NCBI GenBank assembly: GCA_964519955.1
Contig: CAZFLM010000024.1
Span: 16,782 to 80,781 of the forward strand
Source of the DNA: CAZFLM01 sp964519955
GTDB taxonomy: Bacteria > Armatimonadota > Chthonomonadetes > Chthonomonadales > CAJBBX01
Reading direction: 5' to 3'
DNA: 64,000 nucleotides
The position numbers and the translations under genes are program-made. Of the stretch, positions 51,015-59,278 are shown one piece after another. The notes under the pieces were generated by a model that was not told where the DNA came from, ran no database searches, and saw only the letters and a program-made list of their open reading frames with translations. The stretch's first letter is position 1. Each line of letters begins with the position of its first letter.

Positions 51015-51043
51015 CCTACCGGGCGGTAGGTTGGCGGCTCCAA
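51015..51043. promoter_or_regulatory. Two adjacent palindromes, candidate MarR operator
   Basis: CCTACC-GGGC-GGTAGG (51015-51030) is immediately followed by TTGG-CGGCT-CCAA (51031-51043). They sit just upstream of the MarR promoter -35 and between divergent genes, the usual position of an autoregulatory MarR site. Confidence 0.5.
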
Positions 51044-51058
51044 TTTGCTTAGCGTGCA

Positions 51059-51088
51059 TTGACGAAACGCATGGCCTTGTGATAGACT
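51059..51088 (+). promoter_or_regulatory. Promoter of the MarR-cysteine desulfurase pair
   Basis: TTGACG (51059-51064), an 18-nt spacer and TAGACT (51083-51088). An ATG at 51104 would be only ~9 nt from the transcription start and lacks a ribosome site. Confidence 0.65.
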
Positions 51089-51154
51089 ACGACCTGGCAC
51101 TCGATGTCGATCGCTGCGACGGAGTGCGAGGCCGAGCTGCCTACGAGGGCATCG

Positions 51155-51703
51155 ATGGCGACGACGATGTATGACGGTGTGGAAGACGCAGTACGGGTGT
51201 CGGACCTCTTCGTCCAGATTCTCTACAAGACGATGAGCCAGCGCCTGATCGGTGAGTTGACGGACCAGAAGGTGAGTCTGCCCCAGATCCACGCGCTGCG
51301 CTATGTCTGGCTGCACGACAATGTGCTGATGGGCGATCTGGCCGCTGGGCTGGCGATCAGCTACCCGAGCGCCACCAACATGGTGAAGCGGCTTGAGCGG
51401 CAGGGCCTAGTGGAGCGGGTCGTGAACCCCGCCGACCGGCGCGAGGTCGAGGTCCAGCTCACGAAGCAGGGCCGCGAGCTGACCGAGCGGATGGAGGAGG
51501 AGCGGGTGCGGCGGATGGGGGCCGTGCTCGACACGATGACAGCGGAGGAGCGGGACTCGCTGATCCGTGGCCTCCAGCGGTTCGTGCTGGCGGCAGTGGG
51601 GGCGAACGAGGACATCGGCGCCGATATCTGCCTGCGCTGCGGGGCCATGGCCAGCAGCGGATGCCCGATCGCCGGGAGCAACGTGCTGCATGTGTGCCGC
51701 TGA
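51155..51703 (+). CDS. MarR-family regulator with cysteine-rich C-terminal tail
   Basis: 182 residues from ATG 51155 (GAGGG 5 bases upstream); an ATG 17 codons earlier is possible. MarR winged helix: QIHALRYVWLHDNVLMGDLA, ISYPSATNMVKRLERQGLVE (recognition helix), VNPADRREVEVQLTKQGREL (wing), then dimerisation helices. Unusually, the protein ends in a tail with four cysteines, ADICLRCGAMASSGCPIAGS followed by NVLHVCR (CxxC-x7-C-x9-C), suited to bind a metal or an Fe-S cluster. The next gene, 71 bases on, is a cysteine desulfurase, so it may sense sulfur or cluster status. That function is inference. Confidence 0.9.
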   Translation: MATTMYDGVEDAVRVSDLFVQILYKTMSQRLIGELTDQKVSLPQIHALRYVWLHDNVLMGDLAAGLAISYPSATNMVKRLERQGLVERVVNPADRREVEVQLTKQGRELTERMEEERVRRMGAVLDTMTAEERDSLIRGLQRFVLAAVGANEDIGADICLRCGAMASSGCPIAGSNVLHVCR

Positions 51704-51774
51704 CGGTTCTCCGACCGCGACAGACGTCCGCGGCTGAGCATTCGAGAAGGGCGCGCCCTGTTTGGTACCGCGCG

Positions 51775-52932
51775 ATGTGCGAACTGCCCGTCTATCTGGA
51801 CCACGCATCCACGACGCCCGTGGCGCCGGAGGTCCTGGACGCCATGCTGCCGTATCTGGCCGGCAGCTACGGCAACCCCTCCAGCCTGCACTCCGTGGGC
51901 GCGGCGGCTCGCGCGGCCGTTGAGGAGGCTCGCGAGTACGTGGCGGCCGCCTTAGGGGCCGATGCCGACGAGATCGTGTTCACGTCTGGCGGCACGGAGG
52001 CGGACAACCTGGCCGTGAAGGGCGTGTGCCTGGCGGCGAGAGGCGAGCGGCGCCACGTGCTCGTCTCGGCCGTCGAGCACCATGCGGTCCTGGACGCGGC
52101 GCTGTGGCTGCGGACGCAGGGCTTCGAGGTGGAACTCGTGCCGGCCGACGGCTGCGGCCAGGTGTCGCCGGAGGCGGTCCGCGAGCGAATCCGCCCCGAC
52201 ACGGCGCTGGTCTCGGTCATGCTGGCGAACAACGAGGTCGGCACGATCCAGCCGGTGCGCCAGATAGCCGCCGCGTGCCGTGAGCTGGGCGTGCCGATGC
52301 ACAGCGATGCGGTGCAGGCGCTGGGCCAGGTAGACGTCGACGTGCATAACCTCGGCGTGGACCTGATGTCGCTCTCCGCGCACAAGGTCTACGGTCCGAA
52401 GGGCGTCGGGGCGTTGTACGTGCGGCGAGGCGTCCGGCTCGAGCCGCTCCTCGCCGGCGGAGCCCAGGAATCCGGGATTCGCGGCGGAACTCACAACGTT
52501 GCAGGGATCGTAGGACTTCGTACGGCCGTCTGGTTACTCGGGGAACTCGGGCCCGGCGCGCGCGCGCGCATTGGCCGCCTGCGCGATCGGCTCATCTCGG
52601 GTATCCGCGGCGTCGTGCCTGGCGCGCGCCTCTGCGGCCATCCGACGGAGCGGTTGCCGAGCAACGCCCACTTCTGCTTCCCGGGCATCGAGGCGGAGGC
52701 GCTGCTGCTGGCGCTGGACGCGGAAGGGATCTGCGCATCGGCCGGCTCGGCGTGCTCATCTGGCTCCACCGCACCGTCGCACGTCCTGTTAGCGATGGGC
52801 CTGCCGGAGCACGTGGCGCGAGGGGCGCTGCGACTGACCCTCGGGCGCCACACCACTGCCGAGCAGGTGGACTACGTGGTATCCCGGCTGGCTTCCGGTG
52901 TTGCGGAACTGCGGGGGCTGGCAGGCCTGTGA
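51775..52932 (+). CDS. Cysteine desulfurase (NifS/IscS-type)
   Basis: 385 residues from ATG 51775. PLP-dependent class V aminotransferase fold: VYLDHASTTPVAPEVLDAML, TSGGTEADNLAVKG, VEHHAVLD and MLANNEVGTIQPVRQIA. The PLP lysine is in SLSAHKVYGPKGVGALYV (about 205), and the catalytic Cys is on the loop ICASAGSACSSGSTAPSHVL (about 325). It takes sulfur from L-cysteine as persulfide for Fe-S clusters or tRNA thiolation. No iscU or mnmA is adjacent. Probably co-transcribed with the upstream MarR gene. Confidence 0.95.
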   Translation: MCELPVYLDHASTTPVAPEVLDAMLPYLAGSYGNPSSLHSVGAAARAAVEEAREYVAAALGADADEIVFTSGGTEADNLAVKGVCLAARGERRHVLVSAVEHHAVLDAALWLRTQGFEVELVPADGCGQVSPEAVRERIRPDTALVSVMLANNEVGTIQPVRQIAAACRELGVPMHSDAVQALGQVDVDVHNLGVDLMSLSAHKVYGPKGVGALYVRRGVRLEPLLAGGAQESGIRGGTHNVAGIVGLRTAVWLLGELGPGARARIGRLRDRLISGIRGVVPGARLCGHPTERLPSNAHFCFPGIEAEALLLALDAEGICASAGSACSSGSTAPSHVLLAMGLPEHVARGALRLTLGRHTTAEQVDYVVSRLASGVAELRGLAGL

Positions 52933-53325
52933 GCTTTGCCACAACGGGGGAGCCGAGGGCCAAATCGGGCGTCTAGTTTCCTTGACAAGCGGAGAGGGCT
53001 GTCTTATAATCTGAGAGGTGTCGGCCCACTTGCTCCAAGAAGTAGCGTGGCCGGCGCAGTTTGGCGCGTCTATCGCTGCATATAGCCTCGCTGGTTCAGG
53101 ACAACCCGAGAGGGTTGTTGCACGCCGGCGCCTCGATGCGCACTGGACGGTGGCTCGACTGCCGTTCCGACGAGTGTACATCGCTGGGCCCGGGTCTCCG
53201 TGACGTCTGTCTGCTCAGGATTCCCGAAGGTTGGCAGTTGGCCAGGTGGCGTTGTGCCTATTGGCCCCGCCCGAGCGAGCGACCCGAGGGAATACGGACC
53301 GCCAGCGTCAGGAGAAGTGCCATCA
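52933..53325. other. Sigma-factor upstream region and long leader
   Basis: 393 bases without a credible gene. They contain the sigma promoter (52982-53010) and a transcript leader of about 310 nt. In the leader, ACAACCC-GAGA-GGGTTGT (53101-53118) forms a perfect 7-bp hairpin capped by a GNRA loop. A short frame beginning at GTG 53018 lies right at the predicted transcript start and has no ribosome site, so I do not call it. Confidence 0.55.
52982..53010 (+). promoter_or_regulatory. Perfect consensus promoter of the primary sigma gene
   Basis: TTGACA (52982-52987), a 17-nt spacer and TATAAT (53005-53010). Transcription is expected from about 53017. Confidence 0.88.
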
Positions 53326-54390
53326 ATGGATAATAGCACAAGACTCATGGAAAGGCCCACATCGCCAGGGGATCCCGACGTCGAGGACGGCATCGAGTCC
53401 GAAATGGGCTCCGCGGTCGACCACGACGCGGACGATACGACCGGGGACGACGTTGAGGTATTGCAGGGGATTGCGCAGGTCCTGGAGGGTGACGTGGCCG
53501 AGATGCCGCTAGGCGACGCGCACGGCGCGGAAGAGGAGTACGGAGCGGAGCGGCACGAGCCGGTTCGGCACGATCGGGACGAGGATGTCCAGATCTGGAT
53601 GAGCCGCGCCCGCAGCGCCCAGCTCCTCACCGCGGACGAGGAAGTGCATCTCGCCCGTGCGGTTCAGCGCGGCGACCGGAGAGCGAAAGACAAGCTCACC
53701 GAGGCAAACTTGCGCCTCGTCGTGAGCATCGCCAAGAAGTACAGCGTGCGCGGCATCCCGCTGCCCGACCTGATCCAGGAAGGCAACATCGGCCTGATTC
53801 GCGCCGTCGAGAAGTTCGATCCGGATAAGGGCTTCCGGTTCAGCACCTATGCGACATGGTGGATCCGCCGCGCCATCGCGCGAGCCATCATCAACCAGGG
53901 ACGCACGATCCGCATTCCGGTGTACGTGGCCGAGATCATCCACAAGCTGGTGAAGGCCTCCAGCCGCCTGCGCCAGCAGCTCCATCGAGAGCCGACCGTG
54001 GACGAGCTGGCGCGCGAGCTGGAAGTGTCTGTCGATCGCGTGAACGAGATCATGCGCATCGCGCTGGAGCCGCTGTCGCTCGAGACGCCCGTGGGTGAGA
54101 AGGACAACAGCCAACTGTCCGACTTCATCCAGTCCAGCAGCGCGGCCTCGCCCTCCGAAGCGACTCTGAACCTCATTCGGCGCGAGCAGATCGAGGAAGT
54201 GCTCAACAAGCTGACGAGCCGCGAGCGGGAGGTGCTGCGCATGCGGTTCGGCCTCGACGACGGCTACGCTCGGACGCTCGAGGAGGTCGGCAGCCGGCTG
54301 CACGTGACGCGCGAGCGTGTGCGGCAGATCGAGCTGCGCGCGCTCAAGAAGCTGCGGTTCCTGGGGCCGACCGAGTTGATCCGGCACTAG
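53326..54390 (+). CDS. rpoD: RNA polymerase primary sigma factor (RpoD/SigA)
   Basis: 354 residues from ATG 53326 (AGGAG 11 bases upstream). An acidic N-terminal extension of ~85 residues replaces region 1.1. Region 1.2 (VQIWMSRARSAQLLTADEEV) is followed by 2.1-2.4 (NLRLVVSIAKKYSVRGIPLP, DLIQEGNIGLIRAVEKFDPD, FRFSTYATWWIRRAIARAI), region 3 (RIPVYVAEIIHKLVKASSRL) and region 4.2 (TLEEVGSRLHVTRERVRQIE, LRALKKLR). The intact region 2.4/4.2 residues agree with the TTGACA/TATAAT promoters seen in the window. Its own consensus promoter implies autoregulation. A paralogous group-2 sigma factor elsewhere cannot be ruled out. Confidence 0.92.
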   Translation: MDNSTRLMERPTSPGDPDVEDGIESEMGSAVDHDADDTTGDDVEVLQGIAQVLEGDVAEMPLGDAHGAEEEYGAERHEPVRHDRDEDVQIWMSRARSAQLLTADEEVHLARAVQRGDRRAKDKLTEANLRLVVSIAKKYSVRGIPLPDLIQEGNIGLIRAVEKFDPDKGFRFSTYATWWIRRAIARAIINQGRTIRIPVYVAEIIHKLVKASSRLRQQLHREPTVDELARELEVSVDRVNEIMRIALEPLSLETPVGEKDNSQLSDFIQSSSAASPSEATLNLIRREQIEEVLNKLTSREREVLRMRFGLDDGYARTLEEVGSRLHVTRERVRQIELRALKKLRFLGPTELIRH

Positions 54391-54416
54391 GCGGATCGCG
54401 CAATCTGCAACAGGGC

Positions 54417-54446
54417 GAGGGCGGGGGACTGAGGTCCTCCGCCCTC
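54417..54446 (+). terminator. Terminator of the sigma factor gene
   Basis: A 13-bp stem, GAGGGCGGGGGAC / GTCCTCCGCCCTC (one G-T pair), with a TGAG loop, followed by GTTGT. It lies 26 bases after the stop. Confidence 0.8.
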
Positions 54447-54786
54447 GTTGTCATGCCGTACGGGCAACCACGTACGTGGGCGGTGTGCCGCCCCTGATGA
54501 TGATGCTGGGTATTGCCGATAACAGGAGGGCTGGAGTCGGTCGTTGGCGATTCGGCCCGCTTCACCGTCTCCCCGTTGGCACCTGCTGGGCGCACCCCGA
54601 TGTGAGCCACGTCTGTTTGCCGTTCCATGAGCCGTCGACGTCGACGGACCTGCCGAGCACTCGTCGGCAGGGCGCTGGCCGTCGCCGGCTCCGCGCAGCG
54701 TGCACGTCTGTGGCGCGCGGCGTTGCTGGAAACGGGCCAATCCGAGATGCGAAAGGACGCGGTGCACGAACACCGCAACAACGCCC
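54447..54786. other. Upstream region of the MCP gene
   Basis: No gene is visible. GCCGATAA at 54515-54522 equals the -10 consensus of flagellar sigma-28 promoters, but the TAAA-type -35 expected ~11 bases before it is not present. It is therefore only a weak candidate promoter for the chemoreceptor gene 265 bases downstream. Confidence 0.3.
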
Positions 54787-57441
54787 ATGAAACTGGGGAC
54801 CAAGCTGACCCTCTTCGGGTCTGGGGCCATCGTGGCCACCACACTCGTCCTTATCGCCGTGAGCGCCTACGAGGCGCGGTCGTTCGGCCACGTCGCCTCG
54901 GTCGAGACCGAGAAGCTGATGCTCGCCGATATCGGGCACATATCGAGCGGCGTCTACAACGCCGTGAAGGCACAGAACGACACGCTGCAGATGAAGGTGG
55001 ACGACGGCCTCGGCTTTGCGAGGTACGTCGCGAAGCAGTCCGGCGGCATCAGCGAGGCCGGCGATGCCGTGACCTGGGACGCGGTGAACCAGCTCACCAA
55101 GGACAAGACCACCGTGCGCCTTCCCAAGCTGATGGTCGGCGGCACCTGGCTGGGCCAGAACCGGAACCCGAAAACGAAGACCCCCCTGGTCGACAGCGTC
55201 ACGGGAACCGTCGGCGGCTTGGTAACCGTGTTCCAGCGGATGAACGACCGCGGCGACATGCTGCGCGTGGCCACGAACGTCGTCGGCAAGGATGGCCGGC
55301 GCGCCATCGGCACCTACATCCCCGCGACCCAGCCCGACGGAACGCCGAACCCGGTGGTGGCGGCGCTGCTGCGCGGTGAGTCCTACAGCGGCAATGCGCT
55401 CGTCGTCAACAACTGGTGCCTCACCGCCTACTCGCCTCTGCGTGGGCCGAGCGGCAAGGTGATCGGCGCGCTGTTCTCGGGGGTGCGTCAGGATACGATC
55501 GCCTCGCTCCGCCAGGGCATCGAAGCGACCAAGGTAGGCAAGACGGGGTACGTGTTCGTCGTCGGCGGCAAGGGAACGCGCCAGGGCGCGTACATCATCT
55601 CCAAGGGTGGCAAGCGCGACGGCGAGAACCTGTGGGACAAGAAGGACGCAAGCGGCAAGCCCTTCATCCAGGACATGGTCAAGGCCGCGTTGGCGACCAA
55701 GCCCGGCGAAGTCGCCACGATGCGCTACATGTGGAAGAACGACGGCGACAAGGAGGCGCGCAGCAAAGTCGTGGCGCTCACCTACCTGCCGGAGTGGGAC
55801 TGGGTCATCGGTGCGAGCGCCTATGAGGACGACTTCGCCGACCTTCGCGGCGCATTGGCGGCCGGGCAGCGCGGCATGATCCTCGGCTTCGCGGTCGTCG
55901 GTCTGATGCTGGCCGTCGGCGGCGCGTTCGGCGCACGGGCCTGGGCGCGGCGCATGGCCTTGCCGGTGCAGAAGATGGCCGAGGCAGCGGACGCGCTGGC
56001 GGTTGGCGACACGAGCCAGGCCATCGACCATCAGGGGAGCGACGAGATCGGGCACCTGGCCGAGTCGTTCCGCCATATGGTCGAGCAGCAGAAGGTCATG
56101 GCAGAGACGGCGTCGGCGCTGGCCGATGGCGACCTGACCCGGGATCTGGCGCCCAAGTCGGACAGGGATACGCTCGGCATCGCGTTCGCCCAGATGATCC
56201 GCAATCTGCGGGAGGTGGTGGGCCAGGTCGCCGCGGGCACGGCAGCGGTGGCCGATACGAGCCGCTCGCTGACGGAGAACGCCGGCAAGGCGACGGCAGC
56301 CAGCAAGGAGATGGCAGGCTCGATCGACGAGGTTGCCCGGGCGGCTTCTCAGGCGGCGACGGCCAGCGAAGAGATGGCCCGAGGCAGCGAGGAGCAGGCG
56401 CGCGTCGCCGAGCGAGTGACCAAGGCGGTTGGGCTGCTCGACCAGGCCGTGCAGCAGGCCCGCATGGCCGGCACCGAGCAGCAGAGCGCGACCCGGACCG
56501 CGGACGCCGGTATGAAGGAAGCGGCGCGAGCGGTCGACGGCCTCACGCAGTCGGCCCAGCAGATGGCGGAGGCGGCGCAGCAGGCGGCGTCGGTCGCCAA
56601 GTCCGGCGGCCAGTCGGTGCGGTCCACGGTCGAGAGCATGGGGCGCATCCGCGAGCAAGTCCAGCTCTCGGCGGAGAAGGTGCGCGAGCTGGGCGAGCAG
56701 GGACAACGCATCGGCGCCATCGTCGAGACGATCGAGCAGATCGCCGAGCAGACGAACCTGCTGGCCCTCAACGCCGCGATCGAGGCGGCCCGCGCAGGCG
56801 AGCACGGACGCGGCTTCGCCGTCGTCGCCGACGAGGTGCGCAAGCTGGCGGAGCGTTCGGCGGATGCGACGAAGGAGATCGCGTCGCTGATCGGTGCGGT
56901 CCGGGCTGGAGTGGACGAGGCCGTTCACGCGATGGAGGCGAGCCACCAGGAGGTCGAGGAGGGCGCGGCTCAGAGCGCGGGCGCCGGCGCGGCACTGGCC
57001 GAGATCATGACATCGGCCGAGCAGGTGTCCACCGGTGTGCGTGTGGTGAGCGATACGTCTGCCCAGATCGCCGCAGTAATCCAGCAGATGGTGGCGACGA
57101 TGGGCACCGTGCGCGTTCTGGCGGAGCAGGCCGAGGAGTCGATGTCGGCGATGGCCGGCGAAGTAGACACGGTCTCGCAGTCCGCGACCACGGTGGCGGC
57201 CATCAGCGAGGAGTCGGCGGCCGGCGCCGAGGAAGTGTCGGCCTCCGCGGAAGAGGTGTCGGCATCGGCGGACTCTGTGGCCAAGCTGGTGACCCAGCAG
57301 TCGGCCGTGGCGGAGGCTGTGTCGCAGGCCGCGGCGGATCTGACCGAGATGGCCGGCCATCTGGAGACGCTCGTTCGCCGCTTCAGGCTCGATGCGGGGC
57401 AGGGCGAAGGCAAGCGCTCCAACCTGCGGATGGCAGCCTGA
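54787..57441 (+). CDS. Methyl-accepting chemotaxis protein with periplasmic Cache domain
   Basis: 884 residues from ATG 54787. TM1 is at about 8-30 (LTLFGSGAIVATTLVLIAVS). A large periplasmic Cache3/Cache2-type sensor covers about 40-355 (TVGGLVTVFQRMNDRGDMLR, GKTGYVFVVGGKG, LPEWDWVIGASAYEDDF). TM2 is at about 362-382 and HAMP at about 385-440 (ADALAVGDTSQAIDHQGSDE). The cytoplasmic signalling domain has the strictly conserved hairpin tip EQTNLLALNAAIEAARAGEH followed by GRGFAVVADEVRKLAERS. It relays ligand occupancy to CheA/CheW. No che genes are in the window, so it acts with a remote cluster. Confidence 0.95.
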   Translation: MKLGTKLTLFGSGAIVATTLVLIAVSAYEARSFGHVASVETEKLMLADIGHISSGVYNAVKAQNDTLQMKVDDGLGFARYVAKQSGGISEAGDAVTWDAVNQLTKDKTTVRLPKLMVGGTWLGQNRNPKTKTPLVDSVTGTVGGLVTVFQRMNDRGDMLRVATNVVGKDGRRAIGTYIPATQPDGTPNPVVAALLRGESYSGNALVVNNWCLTAYSPLRGPSGKVIGALFSGVRQDTIASLRQGIEATKVGKTGYVFVVGGKGTRQGAYIISKGGKRDGENLWDKKDASGKPFIQDMVKAALATKPGEVATMRYMWKNDGDKEARSKVVALTYLPEWDWVIGASAYEDDFADLRGALAAGQRGMILGFAVVGLMLAVGGAFGARAWARRMALPVQKMAEAADALAVGDTSQAIDHQGSDEIGHLAESFRHMVEQQKVMAETASALADGDLTRDLAPKSDRDTLGIAFAQMIRNLREVVGQVAAGTAAVADTSRSLTENAGKATAASKEMAGSIDEVARAASQAATASEEMARGSEEQARVAERVTKAVGLLDQAVQQARMAGTEQQSATRTADAGMKEAARAVDGLTQSAQQMAEAAQQAASVAKSGGQSVRSTVESMGRIREQVQLSAEKVRELGEQGQRIGAIVETIEQIAEQTNLLALNAAIEAARAGEHGRGFAVVADEVRKLAERSADATKEIASLIGAVRAGVDEAVHAMEASHQEVEEGAAQSAGAGAALAEIMTSAEQVSTGVRVVSDTSAQIAAVIQQMVATMGTVRVLAEQAEESMSAMAGEVDTVSQSATTVAAISEESAAGAEEVSASAEEVSASADSVAKLVTQQSAVAEAVSQAAADLTEMAGHLETLVRRFRLDAGQGEGKRSNLRMAA

Positions 57442-57472
57442 TCGAGCCGGTGCGCGTCGCGCGCAGTGCATG

Positions 57473-57506
57473 AGGGCGGGGGAGCGGTTGGCCTCCGCCC
57501 TTCTTC
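57473..57506 (+). terminator. Terminator of the MCP gene
   Basis: AGGGCGG (57473-57479) pairs with CCGCCCT (57495-57501), extended by GAGG/CCTC pairs, and is followed by TCTTCT. It lies 31 bases after the stop. Confidence 0.65.
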
Positions 57507-57558
57507 TCGCCTGCTCGATGGGCCGGCCCGCATGGGTGCCGCGCCGGGCGTCCGTCCG

Positions 57559-57662
57559 CTAGCCTGGATGACGCACGAGTGGCGTGGTGGGATGGGCCAG
57601 AGCCTGCCCTGAGCCTGCCGAAGGGTGCCCGTCCAGTGCTGCTCATGGGTAGGTCAGGCTAG
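57559..57662. repeat. CTAG-bounded palindromic element, copy E (long form)
   Basis: A 104-bp element with CTAG at both ends: CTAGCCTGGATGACGCACGA at the left, GGTAGGTCAGGCTAG at the right. The core is extended by GAGCCTGCCCTGAGCCTGCC + GAAGGG, as in copy F. The rest of the 362-base gap (57442-57803) holds the MCP terminator and a GC-rich inverted region near 57750 and no gene. Confidence 0.85.
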
Positions 57663-57803
57663 GCGTGGTGAGCCGCATCGTGTGGCAGAGGGTGGCGCCG
57701 CGTCTCGTGGGGGGCGTGTGCGCCGGTGGGAGAGAGGAGCGCGGAGCGACCGGCGCGGGTCGCGTCCGCTCTCAATGACTGAGTGCGAGGAAGGACAGGG
57801 CGC

Positions 57804-59012
57804 CTAGGCGGCGCAGACAGCGTGAGCGGCGGAGTCGGAGTGCGCGGCTCTGTCGACCGGCAGCGAGATGCGGACCGTGGTGCCGGCGCCTTGCTCGGTC
57901 TCGATGCGTATGTCTCCGCCATGGCGGTGGATCACCGAGCGCGCGATATGGAGGCCGAGGCCGGAGCCCTCGCCGGCGGGCCGCGTCGTGTAGAACGGCT
58001 CGAAGATGTGCGGCAGGCAACTGGGCGGGATGCCCGGGCCCGTGTCCTTGATGGTCAGGCGCACGCTGTCGCATCGTGAGCCGGCCAGTTCCGTGCTGAG
58101 CCCGAGGACGCCTCCCTTGGGCATCGCCTGGATCGCGTTCACGATGACGTGCGTGAGAGCCTGACGCACCTCTGGGCGGCTCGCCCGGATTGGCGGGAGA
58201 TCCGAGGCCAGATCGACGCGCAGCTCGATGCCGCGCTCCTCCACCGCGTGTCGCAGCAGGCCCACGGACTCCGCGACGACGCCCTCGAGGTCGGTGGCCG
58301 AGTCCGGCACGGGCCGATCCTCGCAGAACCCGCTGACGCTCTCGACACGCTCCAGGCAGGACGCGAGAGACTCGCGCATCTCCGACACCAGGTGCTGGAG
58401 GTGTGCGGCGCGCTTGCTGGCGGCGGTGTCGGGGGCGTGCTTCACGAGTGCGGTCTGAAGGTAGGCCGCCGCGTTAGCGACCTCCTGGAGCGGCTCCGCT
58501 ATCTCCGTGGCGAGGTCGCGGACGCTGTGGCCCAGAACGGCGAGCTTCTCGACCTGTACCAGGAAGTCGGCTTGCTGATGCAGCTCCTCTCGGGCCTCGC
58601 GCAGCTCGGTGAGCAGGTAGGCGTTGTGCTGCTTCAGCGCGCGTCGCTCGAAGGCGCGGCCCACCTGGCGGGTCAAGTCGCCGATCTCGTCGATCGGCTT
58701 CCAGAGGTGGTTGAACAGGTTGCCCTGCTCGTACAGGTCGATGGCGAGGGCCGTATCGCGCGTGGCGACCAGCGCGACGGACTCGGTGTCGGGGCGCAGG
58801 CGCGAAACACGCGAGAAGAACCTCTGCGGGCTCATGTCGGTGAGGTTCGTGGCAGCGACGACGACGCCGTACGGGGTCGTCGTGAGCATGATAAGGGCTT
58901 CTTCTCCGGTGGAAGCGGTATCCAGGTCCAGTCCGGCGGCGTCGAAGACGCGCTGGACACAGCGTAGGAACGAAGGATCGGGGTCCACCAGCAGGACGGG
59001 ATCGTTGGCCAT
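57804..59012 (-). CDS. Receiver-kinase protein lacking both phosphoacceptors
   Basis: 402 residues from ATG 59012 with GAGGT 6 bases upstream. Residues 1-125 are a receiver fold (VLLVDPDPSFLRCVQRVFDA), but the strand that should carry the phosphorylated Asp reads VVVAATNLTDMSP, with Ala at that position (about 51). After a coiled coil, the dimerisation motif VEKLAVLGHSVRDLATEIAE aligns with EKLxxLGxLxxGIAHEINNP, with Thr (about 169) instead of the phosphoacceptor His. The ATPase domain is intact: N box VIVNAIQAMPKGG, G1 IKDTGPGIP, G2 GSGLGLHIARS. It is likely a regulatory pseudokinase, or it phosphorylates by another route. Confidence 0.85.
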   Translation of the reverse strand: MANDPVLLVDPDPSFLRCVQRVFDAAGLDLDTASTGEEALIMLTTTPYGVVVAATNLTDMSPQRFFSRVSRLRPDTESVALVATRDTALAIDLYEQGNLFNHLWKPIDEIGDLTRQVGRAFERRALKQHNAYLLTELREAREELHQQADFLVQVEKLAVLGHSVRDLATEIAEPLQEVANAAAYLQTALVKHAPDTAASKRAAHLQHLVSEMRESLASCLERVESVSGFCEDRPVPDSATDLEGVVAESVGLLRHAVEERGIELRVDLASDLPPIRASRPEVRQALTHVIVNAIQAMPKGGVLGLSTELAGSRCDSVRLTIKDTGPGIPPSCLPHIFEPFYTTRPAGEGSGLGLHIARSVIHRHGGDIRIETEQGAGTTVRISLPVDRAAHSDSAAHAVCAA

Positions 59013-59278
59013 CCAAGTACCTCGTTGTGTTGGGGGGGCGCGGTACTGCATGCTGGGTCAGGACGTCACTCCGCTATTATCGGCAGGCTGCCCGGCATCT
59101 TTAGGGGGAATGGGCGCGGTCGCGCGAGCGCGGGAGCCGGGCACCCGCGAGCTGCCGCTGGAGCCCGCCGGTGAGCGCAAATGGGGCGTCGAGGTCGCGT
59201 TATCGGGATCGCCGGGCGTTGTCGCGAGCCCCCGAACCGGCGCGGCGGCCGAGTCGCGATAATGCGCGGCAGCGGCCG

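Noticed and set aside
53018..53203. Small protein in the sigma-factor leader
   Set aside because: It begins at the predicted transcript start without a ribosome site, and its composition is that of random high-GC sequence.
57595..57630. GAGCCTGCCCTGAGCCTGCCG as a separate insertion
   Set aside because: The same extension occurs in element copy F at the same place, so it is part of the long form of the element.
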